A stretch of 33,575 nt of DNA from Variovorax sp. Root473 (GTDB lineage Bacteria > Pseudomonadota > Gammaproteobacteria > Burkholderiales > Burkholderiaceae_C), in assembly GCF_001426505.1 (NCBI RefSeq), contig NZ_LMEV01000004.1, positions 1 to 33,575 of the forward strand, written 5' to 3'. Under the pieces are notes generated by a model. The model saw only the letters and a list, made by a program, of their open reading frames with translations, was not told where the DNA came from and made no database searches. Of this stretch, positions 14,095 to 22,428 are shown in pieces. Made by a program: the position numbers and the translations under genes. How positions within the stretch are numbered: the first letter of the stretch is position 1; the number at the start of each line of letters is the position of its first letter.

Positions 14095-15348
14095 ATGCCC
14101 ACACCCGAACGAACTGCCTCGCCCGATGTGCGTATGCGCGGCTTCACGCAGCGCGCCGAGGTGCCTGCCGCCCTCGCCTGGATCGACGCCCACACGCCCC
14201 TGCTGTCCGGTGAATCCGTACCTGTCGACGAGGCCACGGGACGCGTGCTGCTGCACGAGGTGATCGCGCCCATCGCGGTGCCCGAGTTCGATCGCGCGGC
14301 CATGGACGGCTATGCGTTGCGCGGCGGCGAAAGCACCGGCGCCGGCGAATACAACCCGCTCGAATTTCCGATCGCGGGCCATGCGTGGCCCGGCCGGCCT
14401 TTCGAAGGCGACGTGCCCGCGGGCGCTGCGATCCGCATCATGACCGGCGCCCCGGTGCCACAAGGCCTCGACGCGGTGGTGCCCGCCGAATACGCGAGCG
14501 AGCAGGACGGGCGCCTGACCATCACGCGCGCCGTCGCGCCGGGCCAGCACGTGGGCCATGTCGGTGAAGACATCGCGCGTGACAGCACGGCGCTCGCCGC
14601 GGGCCGCCGGCTGCGTCCGCAGGATGCCGGACTGGCGGCCTCGCTGGGGCTGGCCCAATTGCAGGTGGTGCGTCGGCCCCGCGTGCGGCTGCTTGTCACG
14701 GGCAATGAAGTGCGCGCGCCCGGCATGCCGAAGGGGCCGTTCGAGATCTACGACGCCAACTCCGTGACCTTGCGCGGCCTCGTGCTGCGCGATGGCGGCG
14801 TGCTCGCGTCGCACCAGCGCTTGGGCGACGACCCGCAGGTCATCGCACAGGCGCTTACGGCGCCCGGCGCCGACGTCGTACTCATCTCCGGCGGCTCCAG
14901 CGTGGGCGCCGAGGACCACGCGCCGCGCCTGCTGGCCGAACTGGGCGAGCTGGCGATCCACGGCATCGCGATGCGGCCCTCCAGTCCTGCTGGCATGGGG
15001 CGCATCGGCGACACGCTGGTATTCCTGCTGCCGGGCAATCCCGTGTCCTGCCTGTGCGCGTACGACTTCTTTGCCGGACGCGCCATCCGCCAGCTCGGCG
15101 GACGGCCCGCCGACTGGCCCTACCCGCGCACACGTGCGACCGTCGCGCGCAAGATCGTCTCGCAAGTGGGCCGCGTCGACTACGTGCGCGTGAAGATCGG
15201 CAGCGACGGCGTCGAGCCGCTCGCGCTGTCGGGCGCGTCGGTGCTGAGCTCGACCACGCGCGCCGACGGCTTCGTGATCGCGCCTGCCGAAAGCGAAGGC
15301 TTCGGGCCAGGGACCGACGTCACTGTTCATCTTTACGAGTGCCCGTGA
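14095..15348 (+). CDS. moeA: MoeA/Glp-family molybdopterin molybdotransferase (first copy)
   Basis: MoeA inserts molybdate or tungstate into adenylated molybdopterin. This 417-residue protein shows FDRAAMDGYAL (about 65-75), GAPVPQGLDAVVPAE, RLLVTGNEV (about 199-207), DVVLISGGSSVGAEDH (about 260-275) and FLLPGNPVSCLCAYDFF. The segment that is usually KPGKP reads RPSSP here (about 292-296), so one or both usual lysines are missing; the insertion activity may be altered. It is the first gene after the FDH terminator and overlaps the next gene by GTGA. Confidence 0.88.
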   Translation: MPTPERTASPDVRMRGFTQRAEVPAALAWIDAHTPLLSGESVPVDEATGRVLLHEVIAPIAVPEFDRAAMDGYALRGGESTGAGEYNPLEFPIAGHAWPGRPFEGDVPAGAAIRIMTGAPVPQGLDAVVPAEYASEQDGRLTITRAVAPGQHVGHVGEDIARDSTALAAGRRLRPQDAGLAASLGLAQLQVVRRPRVRLLVTGNEVRAPGMPKGPFEIYDANSVTLRGLVLRDGGVLASHQRLGDDPQVIAQALTAPGADVVLISGGSSVGAEDHAPRLLAELGELAIHGIAMRPSSPAGMGRIGDTLVFLLPGNPVSCLCAYDFFAGRAIRQLGGRPADWPYPRTRATVARKIVSQVGRVDYVRVKIGSDGVEPLALSGASVLSSTTRADGFVIAPAESEGFGPGTDVTVHLYECP

Positions 15349-17267
15349 AAGCCCAATCGCAATTCCTCGATGTCGTCACGCGGGACGAGGCCGAGCGCCG
15401 CTTCCGCGAACACCTGACCCTCGCGCCGCTGGGTCGCCAGACGCTGCCCCTGCACGCGGTGCTGGGCCGGGTGCTGGCCGAAGACGTGGTCGCCGCCATC
15501 GACGTGCCGGGCTTCGACCGCTCCAACGTCGACGGTTTTGCCGTGCAGGCCGCCGACACCTGGGGCGCGATGGAAGAACAGGTCCGCGCGCTGGCCCTCG
15601 TGGGCGAAACGCTCGCGCCCGGCATCGTGCCGCAGTGCGAAGTGACGCCCGGCCATGCCACTGCCATCGCCACCGGCGGCATGCTGCCGCGGGGCGCCGA
15701 TGCGGTGGTGATGGTGGAACACACCGATCTCGACCACGGCCACGTGCAGGTTCGCCGCGCCGCGACGGCGGGCGAGAACGTCAGCTACGCCGGCACCGAC
15801 ATCGCACGCGGCGAGACCGTGCTGCGCGCGGGCCAGCCGCTGAGCTCGCGCGAGATCGGCGTGCTTGCGGCACTGGGCCTGGCCGAAGTCGGCGTGTACC
15901 GCAAGCCGCGCGTCGCCATCTTCTCCACCGGCAACGAGATCGTCGCGCCCGGCGCGCCGCTGCCCACGGGCGCCGTGTACGACTCCAACGCCGCCATCAT
16001 CGGCGCCGCAGTCGAGGAACTGGGCGGCGAGCCCGTCCGGCTGGGCGTGATTGCGGACGACGAGGCCCTGCTGTCGGCCGCGCTTGCACGCGGGCTGGAA
16101 TGCGACGCTGTGGTCTTCTCAGGCGGCACGTCCAAAGGCGAAGGCGACCTGTCGTACCGCGTGGTGGCGGCCCTCGGCGATCCGGGCGTCGTGGCGCACG
16201 GCGTGGCGCTCAAGCCCGGCAAGCCAGTGTGCCTGGCGGTCACGGGCGGCAAGCCGGTCGTGATCCTGCCGGGCTTTCCGACCTCGGCGGTCTTCACCTT
16301 TCACGAGTTCCTCGCACCCGTGATCCGCGCCTTTGCAGGCCAGCCGCCCGAGCGGCGAGAGCATGTCGATGCCACGCTGCCCCTGCGCGTGAACTCCGAG
16401 CGCGGTCGCACCGAATATTTGCTGGTGGGTCTGGTGCCCACCGACGACGGCATGGCCGCCTACCCGATGGGCAAGGGCTCCGGCTCGGTCACCACGTTCA
16501 GCAGCGCGGACGGCTTCATCACCATCGGCCAGCACACCGAGATCCTCGACGCTGGCGCACCCGTGCAGGTGCAGCGCCTGGGCCAGGGGCTGGACGCCGC
16601 AGACCTCATCTTCATCGGCAGCCATTGCGTGGGCCTCGACTGGCTGAGCGGCGAACTGATGCGCCAGGGCCTGCGCATCAAGGCCATGAACGTGGGCAGC
16701 ACGGGCGGGCTGATGGCCGCGAAGCGCGGCGAATGCGACGTGGCAGGCATCCATTTGATGGACCCGGCGACGGGCGTCTACAACCGGCCGCTGCTCACGC
16801 CCTCGCTCGAGCTGGTTCCGGGCTATGGCCGTATGCAGGGCATCGTCTACCGCCCGGGCGATGCGCGCTTCGAGGGACTGGACGCCGCCACGGCCATCGC
16901 CGCCGCCACCACGCAGCCCGGCTGCACCATGGTCAACCGCAACGCGGGCAGCGGCACGCGGATCCTCATCGACCGCCTGCTCGCCGGCGCGAAGCCGCCT
17001 GGTTACGGCGTACAGACCAAGTCGCACAACGCGGTCGCGGTGGCCGTGGCGCAAGCGCGCGCCGACTGGGGCCTGGCCATCGACACGGTCGCGCGGCAGT
17101 ACGGCCTGGGCTTCATTCCGGTGCAGGAGGAACGCTACGACTTCGTGATGCCCAAGACGCGGCTGGCGCGCGCGCCCGTGCAGGCCTTCGTTGCGCTGCT
17201 GCAGTCGGTGGCGGCGCGCGAGGCGCTGGGCCGGTTGGGCTTTCGCGTCGTCGAACCCGCCGCCTGA
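15345..17267 (+). CDS. MoeA fused to a periplasmic-binding-protein-like domain
   Basis: This 640-residue fusion has a complete MoeA part (about 1-405) with FDRSNVDGFAV, LPRGADAVVMVEH, VAIFSTGNEIV, DAVVFSGGTSKGEGDLS, the intact LKPGKPV and LPGFPTSAVF. It is followed by a binding-protein-like domain (about 415-635) with LIFIGSHCVGLDWLSGEL, NVGSTGGLMAAKRGECD and NRNAGSGTRILIDRLL. No signal peptide is present, so the second domain works in the cytoplasm, probably sensing or holding a ligand, perhaps the oxyanion. Such fusions are known in bacteria and archaea. The start is a GTG overlapping the first moeA stop. It lies upstream of tupA. Confidence 0.88.
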   Translation: MKAQSQFLDVVTRDEAERRFREHLTLAPLGRQTLPLHAVLGRVLAEDVVAAIDVPGFDRSNVDGFAVQAADTWGAMEEQVRALALVGETLAPGIVPQCEVTPGHATAIATGGMLPRGADAVVMVEHTDLDHGHVQVRRAATAGENVSYAGTDIARGETVLRAGQPLSSREIGVLAALGLAEVGVYRKPRVAIFSTGNEIVAPGAPLPTGAVYDSNAAIIGAAVEELGGEPVRLGVIADDEALLSAALARGLECDAVVFSGGTSKGEGDLSYRVVAALGDPGVVAHGVALKPGKPVCLAVTGGKPVVILPGFPTSAVFTFHEFLAPVIRAFAGQPPERREHVDATLPLRVNSERGRTEYLLVGLVPTDDGMAAYPMGKGSGSVTTFSSADGFITIGQHTEILDAGAPVQVQRLGQGLDAADLIFIGSHCVGLDWLSGELMRQGLRIKAMNVGSTGGLMAAKRGECDVAGIHLMDPATGVYNRPLLTPSLELVPGYGRMQGIVYRPGDARFEGLDAATAIAAATTQPGCTMVNRNAGSGTRILIDRLLAGAKPPGYGVQTKSHNAVAVAVAQARADWGLAIDTVARQYGLGFIPVQEERYDFVMPKTRLARAPVQAFVALLQSVAAREALGRLGFRVVEPAA

Positions 17268-17305
17268 TCACAGAACTGCTTCTTCCACTCACAAGGACTT
17301 CGACG

Positions 17306-18136
17306 ATGGCTTTGCGCAGACGCTTCACCCTCCTCGCTCTCACCGGCGCGCTCGCCGGCACGTTGCTCGCGCCGATCGCGCACGCGCAGGACAAGTTCAT
17401 CGTGCTGGCATCGACCACCTCGACGGAACAGTCGGGCCTGTTCAAGCACCTGCTGCCGCAGTTCACCCAGGCGACGGGCACCGAGGTGCGCGTGGTGGCC
17501 GTGGGCACCGGCCAGGCGCTGGACATGGCGCGACGCGGCGATGCCGACGCCCTGTTCGTGCACGACCAGCCCGCCGAAGAGAAGTTCGTCGCCGAAGGCT
17601 TCGGCCTCGCGCGCCAGGCGGTCATGTACAACGACTTCGTGCTGATCGGTCCGAAGTCCGACCCGGCCGGCGTGCGCGGCAAGGACATCGCGATGGCGCT
17701 CAAGCGCCTGGGCAGCACGGGCACGGCCTTCGTCTCGCGCGGCGACAAGAGCGGCACCCACTCGGCCGAACTGCGCCAGTGGAAGCTGGCCGGCATCGAC
17801 CTCGCCAGTGCCAAGCCGGCCGGCTACAAGGAATGCGGCTGCGGCATGGGGCAGGCGCTCAACATTGCCGCGTCGACCAATGCCTATGTGCTGTCCGACC
17901 GCGGCACCTGGCTCAACTTCAAGAACCGCGCCGACCTGGGCATCGTGGTCGAGGGCGACAGGCAGCTGTTCAATCAGTACGGCGTGATCGTCGTGAACCC
18001 AGCCAGGCACCCGCACGTGAAGAAAGACCTGGCGCAAGGCTTCGCCGACTGGGTGGTGTCGCGCGACGGGCAAGCCGCCATTGCCTCGTACAAGATCGGC
18101 GGCGAGCAGCTCTTCTTCCCGAACGCGAACCAGTGA
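17306..18136 (+). CDS. tupA: Tungstate/molybdate ABC transporter substrate-binding protein, TupA family
   Basis: A 276-residue periplasmic protein with a Sec signal (cleavage at AHA-QD, residue 27). The mature start FIVLASTTSTEQSGL carries the TTST oxyanion-binding motif (37-40) typical of TupA. Further family marks are VRVVAVGTGQALDMARRGDADALFVH, RGDKSGTHSAELRQWK and SDRGTWLNF. TupA proteins usually prefer tungstate very strongly over molybdate, but preference cannot be read from sequence alone. AAGGA lies about 8 bases before the ATG. It lies 38 bases after the MoeA fusion gene. Confidence 0.9.
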   Translation: MALRRRFTLLALTGALAGTLLAPIAHAQDKFIVLASTTSTEQSGLFKHLLPQFTQATGTEVRVVAVGTGQALDMARRGDADALFVHDQPAEEKFVAEGFGLARQAVMYNDFVLIGPKSDPAGVRGKDIAMALKRLGSTGTAFVSRGDKSGTHSAELRQWKLAGIDLASAKPAGYKECGCGMGQALNIAASTNAYVLSDRGTWLNFKNRADLGIVVEGDRQLFNQYGVIVVNPARHPHVKKDLAQGFADWVVSRDGQAAIASYKIGGEQLFFPNANQ

Positions 18137-18212
18137 ACGGTGCGCCGGTCGATGGCGGGGCTGGGTCGCGCGATGCACATGGCCCCGCGCTGGCGATGAA
18201 AGCCGCCGGCCA

Positions 18213-19706
18213 ATGAACACCATGACCGAAGGCTGGGCGCTGGCCTGGCAACTCATCGCCGCCGCCGACCCCGAACTCGTGCGCATCACGGCGCTCTCCC
18301 TGCAGGTGAGCGCGACGGCCTGCGCGATCGGCGCCCTGTTCGGCCTGCTGCTCGGCGCCTGGCTGGCGGTGGCGCGGTTTCCGGGGCATGTGCTGGTCGT
18401 GTGGTTGGTGAACACGCTGCTTGCACTGCCCGCCGTGGTGGTGGGCCTGCTGGTGTACCTGCTGCTTTCGCGCTCGGGGCCGCTGGGTCAGCTCGGCATT
18501 TTGTTCACGCCGTCGGCCATGGTGGTGGCGCAGAGCGTGCTCGTCACGCCGCTGATCGCCGCGCTGTCGCGCCGGCTCGTGATGGCGGCACTCGCCGATG
18601 GCGGCGACCAGCTGCGCTCGCTGGGCGCAGGTCCGCTCGCCACGTCGCTCCTGATGCTGGTGCACGACCGGATGGGCGTGGCGACCGTGCTGCTCACCGC
18701 CTTCGCGCGCGCCATCGCCGAGGTCGGCGCCGTGATGATCGTCGGCGGCAACATCGCCGGCGTGACGCGCGTGATGACCACCACCATCGCGCTGGAAACC
18801 AGCAAGGGCGATCTTGCGCTGGCCCTGGCGCTGGGCATCGTGCTGCTGGCGGTGGTCGGCGCGGTCAACGGCGCAATCGGGCTTTTGCAGTGGCTGGCCA
18901 CGCGCCCGCCGAGCGCCGCCGCGCCGGGAAGGCCGCAAGCGGCGCGCCCCCCGCCCGCTCCTCGCACACCGGTGGCCGCCGAGGCCACACCGTTGATCCG
19001 CGCCGAGAAAGTCACCGTGCGCTTCGGCCAGGTGGTCGCGCTGAACGACGCATCGCTGACGCTGCTCCGGGGCGAGCGGCTCGTGCTCGTCGGCGCCAAC
19101 GGCTCGGGCAAGACCACGTTGCTGCGGCTGCTGCATGGCCTGCTGCCCTGCAAAGGCCGCTGCGAGCGCCTGCCGCTGCAGCCACAGGGCCGCCTTCCGC
19201 GCGCGGCCATGCTGTTCCAGCGCCCCTTCCTGCTGAGCCTCTCGGTGTGGCGCAACGTGTGGGTGGGCCTGTGGCTGTCGGGCGTGCCGGCCGCCGAGCG
19301 CAGCGAGCGCTGCGGCCTGGCACTGGCGCGCGTGGGCCTGCTGGACCACGCGGCGCGGTCGGCGCGCTCGCTGTCGGGCGGTCAGCAGCAGCGCCTCGGC
19401 CTGGCGCGCGCATGGGCGCTCCAGCCGGACATCCTGTTCCTCGACGAGCCGACTGCCAGCCTGGACCCGGGTGCCAAGAACGAGATCGAGGCCCTCATCG
19501 AAGAGGTCGCCCACAGCGGTGTGACGATCGTGATGAGCACCCACAACCTCGGCCAGGCCAAACGCCTGGCCACGCGCGTGGCGTACCTGCATGCAGGACG
19601 CATCGTCGTCGAGCGGCCCGTGGCGGACTTCTTCGGCTCGGACGATCTGCCGCCCGAGGCCGCCCAGTTCCTGCAGGGCGAACTGGGCTGGCATCTGCGG
19701 CCCTAG
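18213..19706 (+). CDS. Fused tungstate ABC transporter permease-ATPase (TupB-TupC)
   Basis: This 497-residue chain joins two usual subunits. Residues about 1-230 are a TupB-type permease with five or six helices and the coupling segment FARAIAEVGAVMIVGGNIAG. A Pro/Ala-rich linker (about 230-262) leads to an ABC ATPase with GANGSGKTT (about 294), Q-loop MLFQRPF, LSGGQQQR (about 387), Walker B ILFLDEP (about 408) and STHN. Both halves look complete, so this is a true fusion rather than a frameshift. An ATG 9 bases later is also possible. The stop lies 12 bases from the convergent tctA stop. Confidence 0.9.
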   Translation: MNTMTEGWALAWQLIAAADPELVRITALSLQVSATACAIGALFGLLLGAWLAVARFPGHVLVVWLVNTLLALPAVVVGLLVYLLLSRSGPLGQLGILFTPSAMVVAQSVLVTPLIAALSRRLVMAALADGGDQLRSLGAGPLATSLLMLVHDRMGVATVLLTAFARAIAEVGAVMIVGGNIAGVTRVMTTTIALETSKGDLALALALGIVLLAVVGAVNGAIGLLQWLATRPPSAAAPGRPQAARPPPAPRTPVAAEATPLIRAEKVTVRFGQVVALNDASLTLLRGERLVLVGANGSGKTTLLRLLHGLLPCKGRCERLPLQPQGRLPRAAMLFQRPFLLSLSVWRNVWVGLWLSGVPAAERSERCGLALARVGLLDHAARSARSLSGGQQQRLGLARAWALQPDILFLDEPTASLDPGAKNEIEALIEEVAHSGVTIVMSTHNLGQAKRLATRVAYLHAGRIVVERPVADFFGSDDLPPEAAQFLQGELGWHLRP

Positions 19707-19718
19707 CGCAGCTTCGGC

Positions 19719-21236
19719 CTATCCCTCTTCGACGAACGCCTCCTCCCGCTTGGACCGGATGGAGGGCAGGAGCACGATCAGCATCAGCACGACCGCGGCG
19801 GCGAGCAGGCCTGCCGAGATGGGGCGTGACACGAACACGCTCCAGTCGCCGCGCGACAGCAGCAGCGCGCGGCGCAGGTTCTCTTCCATCATCGGTCCGA
19901 GGATGAGGCCGAGCAGCAACGGCGCCGGCTCGCAGCCGAGCTTGATGAAGCTGTAGCCCACGACCCCGAAGATCGCCACCAGCCAGATGTCGAAGACGTT
20001 GTTGTTGGTCGAGTACACGCCGATCGCGCAGAACAGCACGATGGCCGGAAAGAGCCACTTGTACGGAATGGTCAGCAGCTTGATCCACAGACCGATGAGC
20101 GGCAGGTTCAGGATCACGAGCATCAGGTTGCCGATCCACATCGACGCGATCAGGCCCCAGAACAGCTCGGGGTTGCTCGTCATCACCTGCGGCCCGGGCT
20201 GGATGTTGTGGATCGTCATGGCGCCGACCATCAGCGCCATCACCGGGTTGGGCGGAATGCCCAGCGTCAGCATCGGAATGAAGGAGGTTTGCGCGCCCGC
20301 GTTGTTGGCGGCTTCGGGGCCCGCCACGCCGCGGATGTTGCCCTTGCCGAACGGCACCTCGCCCGGCTTGAGCTGGATCTTCTTTTCGAGCGTGTAGGCC
20401 GCAAAGGCCGACAGCAGCGCGCCGCCGCCCGGCAGGATGCCCAGCGATGAACCCAGCGCGGTGCCGCGCAGCACGGCCGGCAGCATGCGCTTGAAGTCTT
20501 CCTTGGTGGGGAACAGGCCGGAGACCTTGGCGGTGAACACCTCGCGCTCATCCTCGGGGCGCGCGAGGTTGGCGATGATCTCGCCGTAGCCGAACACGCC
20601 CATGGCGATGGCGATGAAGCCCAGGCCGTCGGTGAGCTCCGGAATGTCGAAGCTGTAGCGCGCCACACCGGAATTGACGTCGGTGCCGACCAGCCCCAGC
20701 AGCAGGCCGACCAGGATCATGCAGATGGCCTTGAGCAGCGAGCCCGAGGCCAGCACCACGGCACCAATGAGGCCGAGGATCATCAGCGAGAAGTATTCGG
20801 CCGGGCCGAACTTGAACGCGACTTCCGTCAGCGGTGGCGCGAACGCGGCCAGGATCAGCGTGCCCACGCAGCCCGCGAAGAACGAGCCCAGGCCCGCGGC
20901 CGCGAGCGCGGGCCCGCCGCGCCCCTGCTTGGCCATCTGGTGCCCGTCGATCACGGTGACCACCGACGAAGACTCGCCAGGCAGGTTCACCAGAATGGCA
21001 GTGGTCGAGCCGCCGTATTGCGAGCCGTAGTAGATGCCGGCCAGCATGATGAGCGCCGCCACCGGTGGCAACGCGTAGGTGGCAGGCAGCAGCATCGCGA
21101 TGGTGGCCGTCGGGCCAATGCCCGGCAGCACACCGATCAGCGTGCCCAGCAGGCAGCCGATGAAGGCATAAAGAATGTTCTGCAGCGAGACGGCAGTGGC
21201 AAAGCCGAGCGACAGGTGTTCGATGAGTTCGGACAT
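19719..21236 (-). CDS. tctA: Tripartite tricarboxylate transporter large permease, TctA family
   Basis: A 505-residue polytopic inner-membrane protein of the TctA family. The N-terminal signature is clear: GVLPGIGPTATIAMLLPATY (about 38-57), then GIYYGSQYGGSTTAILVNLPG. About eleven to twelve hydrophobic segments are predicted. It takes up a carboxylate with TctB and a periplasmic TctC protein, driven by an ion gradient. AGGGAA lies about 8 bases before the ATG. It follows tctB by 16 bases. No tctC gene is in this unit. Confidence 0.93.
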   Translation of the reverse strand: MSELIEHLSLGFATAVSLQNILYAFIGCLLGTLIGVLPGIGPTATIAMLLPATYALPPVAALIMLAGIYYGSQYGGSTTAILVNLPGESSSVVTVIDGHQMAKQGRGGPALAAAGLGSFFAGCVGTLILAAFAPPLTEVAFKFGPAEYFSLMILGLIGAVVLASGSLLKAICMILVGLLLGLVGTDVNSGVARYSFDIPELTDGLGFIAIAMGVFGYGEIIANLARPEDEREVFTAKVSGLFPTKEDFKRMLPAVLRGTALGSSLGILPGGGALLSAFAAYTLEKKIQLKPGEVPFGKGNIRGVAGPEAANNAGAQTSFIPMLTLGIPPNPVMALMVGAMTIHNIQPGPQVMTSNPELFWGLIASMWIGNLMLVILNLPLIGLWIKLLTIPYKWLFPAIVLFCAIGVYSTNNNVFDIWLVAIFGVVGYSFIKLGCEPAPLLLGLILGPMMEENLRRALLLSRGDWSVFVSRPISAGLLAAAVVLMLIVLLPSIRSKREEAFVEEG

Positions 21237-21252
21237 GGTACGGGTTCCCTGC

Positions 21253-21741
21253 TCAGCCGCTGATGAAGGTCGGCCAGACCTGGAACTGCAGCTTGAGCCC
21301 CACGATGAAGGTCAGGTAGCTGCCGATGGCGAGCACGGTTGCCAGCACGAGCGACAACTTCATCGAGAAGTGCGCGCCCGCCATGCACGCAACGATCACC
21401 AGCGCGTAGATCGCGAGCACCAGACCCATGGCCGGCAGGCCGATGCTGCGCAGGCCCGCGAGCAGGATGCCGAACAGCAGGTTCGCGCCGATGATGAATC
21501 CGAGCGGCTTCCAGGCGATCTTGCCGACGGGGTCGCCGTCGACGGTGTCGATCTTGAAGGCGCTGGCGATGACCACCAGGCCCAGCACCGTCAGCAGGCA
21601 GCCGATGAGCAGCGGAAAGTAGCCGGGGCCCATGCGCGCGGCGCTTCCCACGTTGTAGTTGTTGGCGCCGAGCGCAAAGGCCGCACCGACGCAAGTGAAC
21701 ATGATGCCGGAGAAGAAAGTCTTCTGGCTCTTGATCCGCAT
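21253..21741 (-). CDS. tctB: Tripartite tricarboxylate transporter small permease, TctB family
   Basis: A 162-residue protein with four predicted helices and the TctB signature ARMGPGYFPLLIGCLL (about 32-47). An in-frame TTG two codons earlier is less likely than the ATG at 21741, which has AAGAGA about 7 bases upstream. First gene of the tctB-tctA unit, divergent from a MarR regulator; the 260-base gap holds operator-like repeats. Confidence 0.9.
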   Translation of the reverse strand: MRIKSQKTFFSGIMFTCVGAAFALGANNYNVGSAARMGPGYFPLLIGCLLTVLGLVVIASAFKIDTVDGDPVGKIAWKPLGFIIGANLLFGILLAGLRSIGLPAMGLVLAIYALVIVACMAGAHFSMKLSLVLATVLAIGSYLTFIVGLKLQFQVWPTFISG

Positions 21742-21885
21742 AGGCAATCTCTTTCACGGGTAAAAAATGGACACGACCGCACGACCCCGCCGCACGGGCG
21801 GCAGTGAACAGAACGGACGGGGATGACACGCACGGCGGGCAGAGCTTGCGCAGCACTTCGCACAAGTCAGCTTCCGGACAGGTAT

Positions 21886-21920
21886 CTCATGTTATGAGGT
21901 TTATTACATCATATTGTGAG
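21886..21920. promoter_or_regulatory. Two similar operator-like sites in the tctB/marR gap
   Basis: CTCATGTTATGAG (21886-21898) is a dyad with perfect 5-base arms. ATCATATTGTGAG (21908-21920) matches it at 10 of 13 positions and starts exactly 22 bases later, two helical turns. ATTAC (21903-21907) and GTAAT (21920-21924) flank the second site. The stretch is AT-rich and lies between divergent tctB and marR, so MarR binding on one face of the DNA is a good guess. Confidence 0.55.
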
Positions 21921-22001
21921 TAATTACCCTTTGATCCTGCCGCCGAGTCCGCCGAAGCCGCTGCTACATTCCCGCTCTGGGCACACACACGGAAAACAAC
22001 A

Positions 22002-22424
22002 ATGGCCAGTCCGCGCGACACCATCGAGAAACAGCACCTGGAAGCGCTGTCCGACTTCAGGTTCAGGCTTCGCAGCTTCCTGCGATTCAGTGAAGACGCC
22101 GCACGCGCGGAAGGCATCACGGTGCTTCAGTACCAGCTGATGCTTCACACGCAGGCTTTCCCCGGCCGCGAATGGGCCACCGTCAGCGAGATCGCCGAGC
22201 GCCTGCAGGCCCAGCCTCACGGCGTGGTCGCCCTCGTGTCGCGTTGCGAAGAAGCGGGGCTGGTCAAGCGCAAGCCCAGCACGACCGACCGGCGGCAGGT
22301 CGAAATCCACCTGCTCGCGGCCGGGCGCCGCAAGCTCGAACGACTCGCGCTGCTGCACAAGTCGCAGGTGGCAGACCTGGCGGAAGTCGTGGCGCTCGCG
22401 AGCGCCGGGGGAGGCGGCGCCTAG
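22002..22424 (+). CDS. MarR family transcriptional regulator
   Basis: A 140-residue winged-helix protein. The DNA-binding core spans about residues 55-95 (TVSEIAERLQAQPHGVVALV, then VKRKPSTTDRRQVEIHL with the wing residues DRR). Length and layout are normal for MarR. It diverges from tctB-tctA, separated by the paired dyads, and probably represses both directions until a carboxylate ligand binds. GGAAAA lies about 7 bases before the ATG. Its stop is 4 bases from the convergent GMC gene stop. Confidence 0.9.
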   Translation: MASPRDTIEKQHLEALSDFRFRLRSFLRFSEDAARAEGITVLQYQLMLHTQAFPGREWATVSEIAERLQAQPHGVVALVSRCEEAGLVKRKPSTTDRRQVEIHLLAAGRRKLERLALLHKSQVADLAEVVALASAGGGGA

Positions 22425-22428
22425 CGCG

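Noticed and set aside
18213..19706. Frameshift or assembly artefact joining tupB and tupC
   Set aside because: Both domains are complete in one continuous frame with a typical linker, and there are no signs of a disrupted motif. Read data would still settle it.
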